Positions 57,540 to 64,000 of a stretch of 64,000 bases of DNA are shown here, one piece after another; within the stretch, counting starts at the first letter, position 1; every line of letters begins with the position of its first letter. The DNA lies in the NCBI RefSeq assembly GCF_037658235.1, contig NZ_JBBJLN010000003.1, positions 248,001-312,000 on the forward strand, given 5' to 3'. The stretch is from Yunchengibacter salinarum. Its GTDB lineage: Bacteria > Pseudomonadota > Alphaproteobacteria > Sphingomonadales > Kordiimonadaceae. Made by a program: the position numbers and the translations under genes. The notes beneath the pieces are model-generated. The model saw only the letters and a program-made list of their open reading frames with translations, was not told the origin of the DNA and made no database searches.

Positions 57540-59546
57540 ATGGATGGGTCTTTGTTTGGGGACGTGTGCACGTTGGACAGGCTCGGCGCGGCCTGGTTGA
57601 AGGTGCGGGGCAATGGGGGTGGCCCCGGGTTGGATGGCATGACCACCGCGCTGTTCGAGCAGGCGGTGGACCGGCATCTGGCCCGGCTTCACCGCCAATT
57701 GGTGCGCGGCACGTACCGCCCCGATCCGCTGAAGCTGATCCGCATTCCCAAAAAGCGCGGCGGCATGCGGCGGCTGGCCATTCCCACCGTGCGGGATCGG
57801 GTGGTGCAGACCGCCATGGCGCAAACTCTCACCCCCGTGCTGGACCCGGAGATGGAGGACGCCAGCTTCGCCTATCGCCCCGGTCGCGGCGTGCGGCAGG
57901 CGGTGGCCCGCATCCGCATGTATCACAAGGCCGGTTATCGCCATGTGGTGGAAGCCGATATTGACGATTATTTCGATACCATTCCCCATGCCCGTCTGCT
58001 GGCCCGGCTGGAACGCACCGTGCCTGATCCGCGCCTGTTGGCACTGGTGGCAGACATGCTGACCACCGCCACCGAGGGCGCGGACATCGGCGTGCCACAG
58101 GGCAGCCCCCTTTCGCCGCTGCTGGCCAATCTGTATCTGGATGATGTGGATGAAGCGATCGAAGGGGCGGGGGTGCGTCTGGTGCGCTTTGCCGATGATT
58201 TCGTGCTGCTCTGCCGCACCCCGAAACGGGCGCAAGCGGGCCTGCGCCGCATCACCGATCTGTTGGCCGCCGAGGGGCTGCGGCTGGACCCGGAGAAAAC
58301 CCGGCTGGTGGATTTCGAAACCGGATTTCGCTTTCTGGGGCATTTGTTCGTGCGCTCCATCGTGCTGGAATCCAAGGCACCGGACGATCTGCCCCCGTCC
58401 CCCGCGCTGGGCGATCCGGCCCCGGATGACCTGCCGCCGCCCGATCCCCCGCAACCCGCCCGGCCTTTGGCGCAGGCGTCGGCGAACAGCGCGGAGGATG
58501 CCCCCCATCAGGCCCCGTCCCCCTTCAGGCCGCTATATATCCTTGAAAAAGGCCACCGGCTGGCGGTGCATGGGGCGGGGCTGGCGGTGGAAGGGCCGGG
58601 GGACGAACGCGGCCGCCGCCGCGCGGTGCTGACCCTGCCGCCGGGCGGGGCCGGGCGCGTGGAACTGGGGCCGGATGTGGACGCAACGCCAGAGGCCCTG
58701 CGCCTCGCCGCCGCCGACGGGGCGGAAATCACCTTCACCAATGGCCACGGCCAGCCGGAAGCCCGCCTGGCGCCCCCCGTGGCGGAGGCGGAGCGCCACC
58801 GCCTGCATCTGGCACAGGCGGAAGCGGTGCTGAACCCCGCCCGCCGCATGGTGCTGGTGCGCAGCCTGGTGGCCGGGCGGCTGCACAATCAGCGGGCGCA
58901 GCTATATCGCTGGAACCGGCCCCGAAAGCAGGAAAGCATCAAGGAGAGCGCCCGTCGCATTGGCCGCCTGATCCGCAAATTGCCGCTTGCCGACAATGTG
59001 GAGGCCGCCATGGGGGTGGAGGGGGAGGCCGCCGCCCTCTATTGGCCCGCCATGGCCCGCGCCCTGCCGGAAGGGTGGACCGATGGCCGCCGCCGCCGCG
59101 CGCCCGCCGATGATCCGCTGGATGGCATTCTCAATTTCGCGGCCTCGCTGCTGGCGCGCGATATGGGGGTGCTGATCCTGCGCCGCGGCCTGCATCCGGG
59201 CCTGTCGCCGCTGCATGCGGTACAGGACGGGCGGCCCAATCTGGCGCTGGATCTGATGGAGGAATTTCGCGCCCCGCTGGTGGAAGGGCTGGCCGTTTAT
59301 CTGATCATGAACCGGCTGCTGGATCTGGCCCATTTCGCACCGGGCGAGGGCGGCGCGGTACGCCTGTTCCCCGAAGGCGCGAAACGCCTGATCCGCGGCT
59401 ATGAAGACTGGCTGGACCGCCCCGTGGTCAGCCCGGAAACAGGCCGCCGGGGCCCGTGGCGCACCCTGATGGCCGATCAGGTCAGCCGGTTCGCCCGCGC
59501 CGTCGCCAACGGGGACACCTATACCCCCTACGCCATGGACTATTGA
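57540..59546 (+). CDS. reverse transcriptase-Cas1 fusion
   Basis: The 668-residue protein has a group-II-intron-like RT domain (about 1-275). Visible parts are GPGLDGMTT, IPKKRGGMRRLAIPTVRDRVVQ, IDDYFDTIPH, GVPQGSPLSPLLANLYLDD and the catalytic FADD (217-220). After a Pro-rich linker, a Cas1 domain runs from about 325 to the end. It has GEA at 495-497 in the region of the catalytic Glu, His559 in LSPLHAVQDGR and Asp571 in LALDLMEEFR. Both active sites look intact. Such fusions acquire spacers from RNA in other type III systems. No N-terminal Cas6 is fused; cas6 is separate here. The Cas1 domain has the usual length. Confidence 0.93.
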   Translation: MDGSLFGDVCTLDRLGAAWLKVRGNGGGPGLDGMTTALFEQAVDRHLARLHRQLVRGTYRPDPLKLIRIPKKRGGMRRLAIPTVRDRVVQTAMAQTLTPVLDPEMEDASFAYRPGRGVRQAVARIRMYHKAGYRHVVEADIDDYFDTIPHARLLARLERTVPDPRLLALVADMLTTATEGADIGVPQGSPLSPLLANLYLDDVDEAIEGAGVRLVRFADDFVLLCRTPKRAQAGLRRITDLLAAEGLRLDPEKTRLVDFETGFRFLGHLFVRSIVLESKAPDDLPPSPALGDPAPDDLPPPDPPQPARPLAQASANSAEDAPHQAPSPFRPLYILEKGHRLAVHGAGLAVEGPGDERGRRRAVLTLPPGGAGRVELGPDVDATPEALRLAAADGAEITFTNGHGQPEARLAPPVAEAERHRLHLAQAEAVLNPARRMVLVRSLVAGRLHNQRAQLYRWNRPRKQESIKESARRIGRLIRKLPLADNVEAAMGVEGEAAALYWPAMARALPEGWTDGRRRRAPADDPLDGILNFAASLLARDMGVLILRRGLHPGLSPLHAVQDGRPNLALDLMEEFRAPLVEGLAVYLIMNRLLDLAHFAPGEGGAVRLFPEGAKRLIRGYEDWLDRPVVSPETGRRGPWRTLMADQVSRFARAVANGDTYTPYAMDY

Positions 59547-59574
59547 TCCCGCCACCCCGACCGCCGCACCCATC

Positions 59575-60025
59575 CCGCCAATGGCCTTGGTGTGGCCCTG
59601 TGGGGTCACAGCCTCGAATCTGGGAGGAAATTCGGGTCGGGCAAGTATCAATGGCCTTGGTGTGGCCCTGTGGGGTCACAGCACGGTCTGTACGGCGATG
59701 CGTTCGCCATCTCGTATCAATGGCCTTGGTGTGGCCCTGTGGGGTCACAGCAGTGAGTTTGCATTGGAAAATGCCCTGCGCGTATCAATGGCCTTGGTGT
59801 GGCCCTGTGGGGTCACAGCCCCTCCTCCAGCACAGAACAAAAGAGGCAGACGTATCAATGGCCTTGGTGTGGCCCTGTGGGGTCACAGCAAGTCTCCACA
59901 CAACCCCGTGGAGTTGCTCGTATCAATGGCCTTGGTGTGGCCCTGTGGGGTCACAGCACACAAGCCAGCGCCAGGCGGCGTGAACTAGTATCAATGGCCT
60001 TGGTGTGGCCCTGTGGGGTCACAGC
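59575..60025 (-). CRISPR. CRISPR array 2: seven 38-nt repeats of a second repeat type
   Basis: Repeats start at 59575, 59645, 59714, 59782, 59852, 59920 and 59988, beginning GTATCAATGGCCTTGGTG and ending GCCCTGTGGGGTCACAGC on the plus strand. The first copy has a diverged start (CCGCCA for GTATCA), marking the leader-distal end. Spacers are 30-32 bases. As for array 1, the leader is on the right, so the crRNA strand is minus and the repeat there ends ATTGATAC. CTGTG/CACAG form a hairpin where array 1 has CCTGA/TCAGG. No terminator separates its distal end from the rt-cas1 stop 28 bases away. Confidence 0.95.
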
Positions 60026-60193
60026 CTACCCTCTGTATCCGCTATGTCAACACGCTTGTTATTCTGGCTTATCCACGGGGTCCAAGAAAAATATCCATAT
60101 AACGATATGAATTTTCAAATCAAGCGCCATGATCCGCAATTTATATCAATAATTTTAGTATATTACATAAAATCCACAGGGTTCGCAATCGGG
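60026..60193 (-). promoter_or_regulatory. leader of CRISPR array 2
   Basis: CTACCCTCTGTATC adjoins the last repeat, TGTCAA lies 20 bases out, and ATCCAC(G/A)GGGT occurs at 60071 and 60172. These distances equal those of the array 1 leader, and the shared block AATCC...GGGTTCGCAATCGGG ends both. The intervening sequence is AT-rich but otherwise diverged. Confidence 0.85.
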
Positions 60194-60324
60194 TATGGCT
60201 GGGCGGGAAGAAAGGATTGGCGATGCGCCGGGGCCGCGTTTATTCTGGCGAAACCGGTTTTTTACTGACAGGGGCGGTTTATGGCGGCGGATTTTACGGG
60301 TTCGGGTTTGGCTGGGGCAGGGGC

Positions 60325-60606
60325 ATGAGTGGCGGGCTTTGGCTTTTTGCCTATGATATTTCCGATGATCGGGTGCGGCGCAAGGTGGCCGAAGCGCTGG
60401 AGGAAGTGGCCATGCGCGTTCAGGCCAGCGTGTTTGAATTTTATGGCAGCCGCCAGCAGGCGGATCGCCTGATGGCTGATCTGGTCGCGCTGACACCGGC
60501 GGCGGAGTCCATCCGTCGGTATCGGGTGCCGGCCTCGGCCTTTGGCGGGTGCGCCGCGCACGGCCTGCCGCCCGCCCCGCAGGCGGCGGCCTATTGGCTG
60601 TTATGA
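60325..60606 (+). CDS. cas2: CRISPR-associated protein Cas2
   Basis: Cas2 pairs with Cas1 to integrate spacers. The 93-residue product begins with the typical first strand LWLFAYDISDDRVRRKVAEALEE, whose YDISDD contains the conserved Asp, and continues ASVFEFYGSRQQADRLMADL. The ATG at 60325 puts the first strand at the usual place. An in-frame ATG at 60223 has a better ribosome-binding site (AAAGGA) and would add a Gly-rich 34-residue extension, so the true start is uncertain. cas6 overlaps its stop by four bases. Confidence 0.88.
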   Translation: MSGGLWLFAYDISDDRVRRKVAEALEEVAMRVQASVFEFYGSRQQADRLMADLVALTPAAESIRRYRVPASAFGGCAAHGLPPAPQAAAYWLL

Positions 60607-61511
60607 GGGATTTCGCCTTTCTGCACACCCCGGCGGACGCTGTGTCCCCGGCGGTGCTGGGCGATCTGTGGCGCCATGCCACGCTGACGGTTGAAACCGC
60701 ACGCCCCGATGCGCTGGAAACAGGCCCCTGGCTGCCGGGGGCGTTTCGCGGGGCGCTGGGCCGACAGGTCCATGCCGCCGCTGACGGGGGCGCGCCGGGC
60801 GCGGCGCTGCTGCGGGCGGCGCTGTTCGATACGCTCGGCCAGTATCACGGCAATCAGCCCATTCCCAAGCCCGCCCTTGTGCAGGTGGATGACGACGGCA
60901 CGCGGGTGCGGTTTCGCCTGCGTCTGTTCGGGGAAGCCATGGTGTTCACCGACTTTCTGGCCGACCTGGCCATGCGTGCGCTTGCCGGGGGGCTGCCCCT
61001 GCGGGAAAATGGCCGCCAGCGGGTGGCCTATGAGGTGCTGGATGCCTATTCGGACCCGATCACCCATGTTCGGCCCGTATCGGCGCCGCTGTCTTCGGCG
61101 GTGCTGGTGTTTCGCACGCCCCTGTGTGTCACCCGGACGGGCGCGATGGCGGGCTCGCTCGACCGGCTGTTGCTGAATATGCTGAACCGGCTTGCCGGGT
61201 TGGCGCGCTGGCAGGATATGGCGCTGGATACCGCAGCCGCGGTGGCGGCGCTGAAAGCGGCACCGCCCATTGTTCGGGCCGAACGCATGACCCCCATAAG
61301 CTGGACCCGCTACAGCCTGCGGCAGGGGGATCAGCCGATTGTTCAAAAAGGCATGATCGGAACCCTGGCGCTGGAGGGGTTGCCGGATGTGGCGCGCATC
61401 ATCCTGCCGCTGGCCGAGACCTGCCATGTGGGCGGTCAGACTGTGTTCGGCTTTGGCCGTTTCGAGCTTGGCGGGTTTATTGGTCGAGAGCGGGCGCCCG
61501 GCGGCGCATGA
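60603..61511 (+). CDS. cas6: CRISPR RNA endoribonuclease Cas6
   Basis: Cas6 cuts the repeat in the precursor transcript to make crRNAs. The 302-residue protein has two ferredoxin-like halves. It ends in LPLAETCHVGGQTVFGFGRFEL, the Gly-rich loop and terminal strand of the family. TPISWTRYSLRQGDQPIVQKGMIG fits the strand before it. It must serve both repeat types unless another processing enzyme exists. Its 3' end overlaps the convergent gene by 35 bases. Confidence 0.82.
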   Translation: MRDFAFLHTPADAVSPAVLGDLWRHATLTVETARPDALETGPWLPGAFRGALGRQVHAAADGGAPGAALLRAALFDTLGQYHGNQPIPKPALVQVDDDGTRVRFRLRLFGEAMVFTDFLADLAMRALAGGLPLRENGRQRVAYEVLDAYSDPITHVRPVSAPLSSAVLVFRTPLCVTRTGAMAGSLDRLLLNMLNRLAGLARWQDMALDTAAAVAALKAAPPIVRAERMTPISWTRYSLRQGDQPIVQKGMIGTLALEGLPDVARIILPLAETCHVGGQTVFGFGRFELGGFIGRERAPGGA

Positions 61512-62793
61512 CAAAGGTTACGCCGGGATTGGATTCTTTTAGCCGGGTCAGCACGTCTTCCACGCCGCGCTGTGAAATCGGCCTGTTTCCCGGCCCGAAA
61601 AGCTGCCGGACCTTCCAGCCCGCCTGCTCGGCCAACAGTTCGCCCACACGGGGCGGCTGGTGTGTGCCATTGGGCAGGATGGTTCCATCCAGCCGGAAAT
61701 AGGCGGCGGGCACGCCGGGCGGTCCGCAGGGGCCGTGGCGCAGGCAGTTGCGCATAGCGCGCCCCAGGGCGCGAAGGGACTTCCGGTCCCGCACGAAGAT
61801 GATGCCCGCGCCGTCTTGAAGGCTGTGTTGAGCCATGGGGGTGTAGCGCCCCATTTGCTCCAGAAAACGAAGCGGCGTGCCGCGATCCACGGCCTGCGCC
61901 ATCGCCATGCGCACATCGCGCCTTTTATCGGGGGGGAAGGCGCGCTCGGAAAAGTCCGTCACGCTGAGGGCACCGTGGGCGAAGGGGTCTTCCCGCAACA
62001 GGCGGAAAAGTTGCTCGCTCAGCAGCCAGTCCGGCAGGTCGAGGGCGCCGATCAGGGCGCGCTTTTCAAGCAGGGGGGTGCGGCTAAAAACCTTTCCATA
62101 GCGTCCGCCGGGCCGGCCCATGGCGGCGACGTGATCGCCCAGCCAGGTGCCCTCTGGCGGCAGGCCGGTCGGCCCGAAGATCGCGCGTCGTTCCCGGATA
62201 AAACGGGTGCTTCCCGGTTTCAGGGCTTTCATGAAGTCGCCGATCCGGTCTTTGGTCAACAGGGCGGCGATGGTGTCCGCCGCGTGGTTGCCGGTGGGGA
62301 AGGGGCGGAACAGGGCGACCTGATCGGGCAGGTCGGTTTTCAGGCTTTTGTATGGGATACTGAACAGATGCAGGCGAAATGAAAGGGACAGGCAGGCCAG
62401 ATGCATCAGCCGCCACTGGCCGCGCTTGATCCGGCACAGCCGTTTGCGCAGGTTCATGGGAACCCGGTTCAGGTATTCGGCCAGTTTTTCCGCCAGCCAG
62501 GGCTTGAGCCGGGTCAGCTCCGGGTCCGAGTGTGCGGGGATGTCCACGGCGCTGTCGACGGCCAGGTGGTGCAGTACGGTATCAATGTCGGGCTCCAGGT
62601 CCGGGCCCAGCAACGGCCCGATATCGGGGCTGGCCAGCGCGCCCGCCTTGTCCGGCTGTGTGGCCCAGATCCCCATATGGCGATCCGGGTAGCCGAAATA
62701 CCAGTGTGTGTCGCGTATCCGGAAGCTGAATCCGTTTGCGTCCGCGTGACCGGGTCGGGTGTCGTCGGCGGCATGGATGGGGTGCATGTGCAT
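61477..62793 (-). CDS. unknown CRISPR-island protein, possible PcfJ-like C-terminus
   Basis: The 438-residue protein is largely unrecognised. Its C-terminal third contains LRALGRAMRNCLRH and later RVGELLAEQAGWKVRQLFGPGNRPI. This weakly recalls PcfJ-type proteins, which have an L-x-x-x-M-x-x-C motif followed by a Glu and a Q-x-x-G-x-x-N element. The middle is rich in Leu and Arg (AEYLNRVPMNLRKRLCRIKRGQWRLMHLACLSLSFRL). No membrane segment or signal peptide is evident. AGGAG precedes the ATG at 62793. It may be an ancillary CRISPR protein or unrelated cargo. Confidence 0.55.
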   Translation of the reverse strand: MHMHPIHAADDTRPGHADANGFSFRIRDTHWYFGYPDRHMGIWATQPDKAGALASPDIGPLLGPDLEPDIDTVLHHLAVDSAVDIPAHSDPELTRLKPWLAEKLAEYLNRVPMNLRKRLCRIKRGQWRLMHLACLSLSFRLHLFSIPYKSLKTDLPDQVALFRPFPTGNHAADTIAALLTKDRIGDFMKALKPGSTRFIRERRAIFGPTGLPPEGTWLGDHVAAMGRPGGRYGKVFSRTPLLEKRALIGALDLPDWLLSEQLFRLLREDPFAHGALSVTDFSERAFPPDKRRDVRMAMAQAVDRGTPLRFLEQMGRYTPMAQHSLQDGAGIIFVRDRKSLRALGRAMRNCLRHGPCGPPGVPAAYFRLDGTILPNGTHQPPRVGELLAEQAGWKVRQLFGPGNRPISQRGVEDVLTRLKESNPGVTFVMRRRAPALDQ

Positions 62794-62899
62794 AGGGCTG
62801 CTCCTGCTTGCGAACCGGGCGGCTATGGTATGATGTTCGTAGCCACGGCGCGCTCAAAAAAGCGCTCCCGCTTTGAAGGTGCCGGGGGTGCCCCGCTTG

Positions 62900-63745
62900 T
62901 CAGCGCAGCCAGGCGCCGGGCTGCCGGTCCCGCGTCGGAATGATGCCGCCGGTTCCGCTGCCGCGCAGCACCGCGCCAAGCCTGTCCGGCAGGGTCTGCG
63001 GTGTCAGCCCCTCAAAGCCCAGAAGGGAAATCCCGGCGCGCCTGGCAAGCCGGTCTGCCGGCCTGATCCGGGGGCGCAGCTTTTTGTCGACCCAGAAGTC
63101 AAGCGTGTTCAGCAACAGCGCCCGGTCGTGCGCGGCGCCATATCGGGTGCGCTTTTCCGACAGCGTCGCCACGGCATGGTCCAGCGGCATTCTGCCGGGC
63201 CGATAGTGGTGGGCATAGATGCGGAACGCCTTGCAGGAGACAAACAAAAGCCGCCCGCGCCAGGCCGCCACCACATCCAGTTCATTACGCTGCCCGCCGC
63301 CGGAGTAAGGCGTGACAAGGGCGGAGCAGAGCGCATCGTCCGCCCCGGCTTCCAGCAGGCTGCCCCAGCATAGTTCCTCCAGCCAGCCGCCGGACAGATA
63401 TCGCCGGGCCTGTGCCGTGGATGCCATGGCCCGGCCACCGCGCAGGGTCAGAAGGCCGCTGTCGGACAGCGTTTGCACCAGCGCCGTGCATTGCGGGTTC
63501 AGGATTGCCATGATGACGCCGCGGCGCCAGTCCGACATGAGCAGGCGGCGCACCACGTCAAAGCGGTCATACTGATCGCCCAGCAGCCGACTGACGGGCA
63601 GCCGCTGCCTTGCGGCCCATGGTGCCGTGTGGCTGCCTTCCAGGCGGGTGCCGCGCCGGGCCAGAAGGTGGCGGATATGGCCGCCGTGTCCGTCAGCGGC
63701 GCGGGGGCGGTAATGGGCGGCGGTCACGGGTGATGAGCCTTTCAC
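62900..63745 (-). CDS. Card1/Can2-type (DUF1887) nuclease domain protein lacking a visible CARF domain
   Basis: The 281-residue protein carries a PD-(D/E)XK domain of the kind found after the CARF sensor in Card1/Can2. It shows YLSGGWLEELCW (about 117-127), NELDVVAAWRGRLLFVSCKA (about 154-173) with Asp157 and Lys172, and LLGFEGL near the end. The residue two before Lys is Ser, not the more usual Glu. The first 110 residues are Arg-rich and show no CARF fold, so the sensor half seems lost or replaced. If CARF-less it could not sense cyclic oligoadenylate directly. The true start may be later, for example at Met70. Confidence 0.6.
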   Translation of the reverse strand: MKGSSPVTAAHYRPRAADGHGGHIRHLLARRGTRLEGSHTAPWAARQRLPVSRLLGDQYDRFDVVRRLLMSDWRRGVIMAILNPQCTALVQTLSDSGLLTLRGGRAMASTAQARRYLSGGWLEELCWGSLLEAGADDALCSALVTPYSGGGQRNELDVVAAWRGRLLFVSCKAFRIYAHHYRPGRMPLDHAVATLSEKRTRYGAAHDRALLLNTLDFWVDKKLRPRIRPADRLARRAGISLLGFEGLTPQTLPDRLGAVLRGSGTGGIIPTRDRQPGAWLR

Positions 63746-63842
63746 GAGACAGGAAGGTGAGTGTGCACCTTAACCGGATGGTGCAGAACTTTCAAAGACC
63801 AGACCATCTTTTGATTGATCTTGTACAAACCCTGATCGCATT

Positions 63843-63872
63843 ATCAAAAGCCGTATCAATAGGGAGGTGGGA
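63843..63872 (+). promoter_or_regulatory. upstream region of truncated HTH gene
   Basis: ATCAAAAG (63843-63850) is an inverted copy of CTTTTGAT (63808-63815), an operator-like pair 27 bases apart in the divergent intergenic region. AGGGAGGTGG gives a strong ribosome-binding site for the ATG at 63873. Confidence 0.4.
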
Positions 63873-64000
63873 ATGAGTGGCAATGCCGGATTTGAATTTG
63901 CGGCTTATGTGCACCGGTTGCTGACAGGCGGCGACGGGATGCGCATCACGGACGTGGCAGAGGCCACGGGGCTGTCCTATGACGTGCTTTATTCCCGGCT
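63873..64000 (+). CDS. HTH-containing protein, truncated by the window end
   Basis: The first 42 residues are visible: MSGNAGFEFAAYVHRLL, then MRITDVAEATGLSYDVLYSR, which looks like a helix-turn-helix. The frame is still open at the window edge. It is probably a transcriptional regulator or phage-type DNA-binding protein, and could mark the right part of the island. Confidence 0.5.
   Translation, partial: MSGNAGFEFAAYVHRLLTGGDGMRITDVAEATGLSYDVLYSR

Noticed and set aside
56739..57600. Open frames running through CRISPR array 1 on both strands (repeating INGLGSALNAV or DSIQGRPKPID)
   Set aside because: They come from translating the repeat units; the periodic sequence is a CRISPR array, not a repeat protein.
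57540..59546. Group II intron origin for the RT
   Set aside because: The RT is continuous with a Cas1 domain and there is no maturase or intron RNA structure nearby, so it is an RT-Cas1 fusion.
59456..60110. Open frames through CRISPR array 2 (repeating ALVWPCGVTA and similar)
   Set aside because: Same cause: translation of the 38-nt repeats.
63733..63876. Short plus-strand frame (about 47 residues) before the truncated HTH gene
   Set aside because: No ribosome-binding site; it overlaps the start of the minus-strand nuclease gene and shows no family feature.

Overview
The window is GC-rich chromosomal DNA, most likely from an alphaproteobacterium. The evidence is the block pal-cpoB-tilS-ftsH-folP-glmM-thiD, the block serC-serA-hisZ-purA with an alphaproteobacterial-type SerC, RpoH beside an RluD-type pseudouridine synthase, and a DUF1134 protein. 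I cannot name the genus from sequence alone.

Positions 1-46300 are mostly housekeeping. In order: an RDD membrane protein (cut by the window edge), gamma-glutamyltransferase, a voltage-gated-type K+ channel, a methyltransferase, a FadL-type porin, YgfZ, a dihydroorotase-family enzyme, a LysE-type exporter, the Tol-Pal envelope genes, TilS, FtsH, folate, amino-sugar and thiamine genes, hydrolases, serine, histidine and purine genes, a membrane-anchored pseudokinase, RpoH, RluD, an acyl-CoA ligase, a large Oar-like TonB-dependent receptor, SfsA, Map, RadC, a NUDIX protein, an amidohydrolase, PurB and a CinA-type protein. This part ends with two small membrane/HTH genes, an imperfect palindrome and a tRNA-Leu(UAA).

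From directly after the tRNA (about 46.5 kb) to the end lies a type III CRISPR-Cas island. Its effector operon (46553-56668, plus strand) has five genes. The first is a 1112-residue protein joining a DHH-phosphoesterase-like N-terminus to a membrane C-terminus that resembles CorA-type effectors. The second is a compact HD-less Cas10 with GGDE in place of GGDD. The other three are large RAMP proteins whose architecture resembles the fused subunits of type III-D variant complexes: Cas7 joined to a Csx10/Cas5-like half, a tandem Cas7-Cas7, and a Cas7 carrying a long insertion. The adaptation part follows: array 1, an RT-Cas1 fusion with both active sites visible, array 2, then cas2 and cas6. The two arrays have different 38-nt repeats, but both appear to be transcribed leftwards from leaders of the same layout, and both would give crRNAs with the same 8-nt handle AUUGAUAC.

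Beyond cas6 are two minus-strand genes. One is an unrecognised protein with a weak PcfJ-like C-terminus. The other is a protein with the PD-(D/E)XK nuclease domain of the Card1/Can2 (DUF1887) family but no visible CARF sensor domain. A truncated plus-strand HTH gene closes the window.

The inferred job of the island is RNA-derived spacer acquisition through RT-Cas1, RNA-guided interference by a fused-subunit type III complex, and a second-messenger response acting on a membrane effector that carries its own putative messenger-degrading domain.
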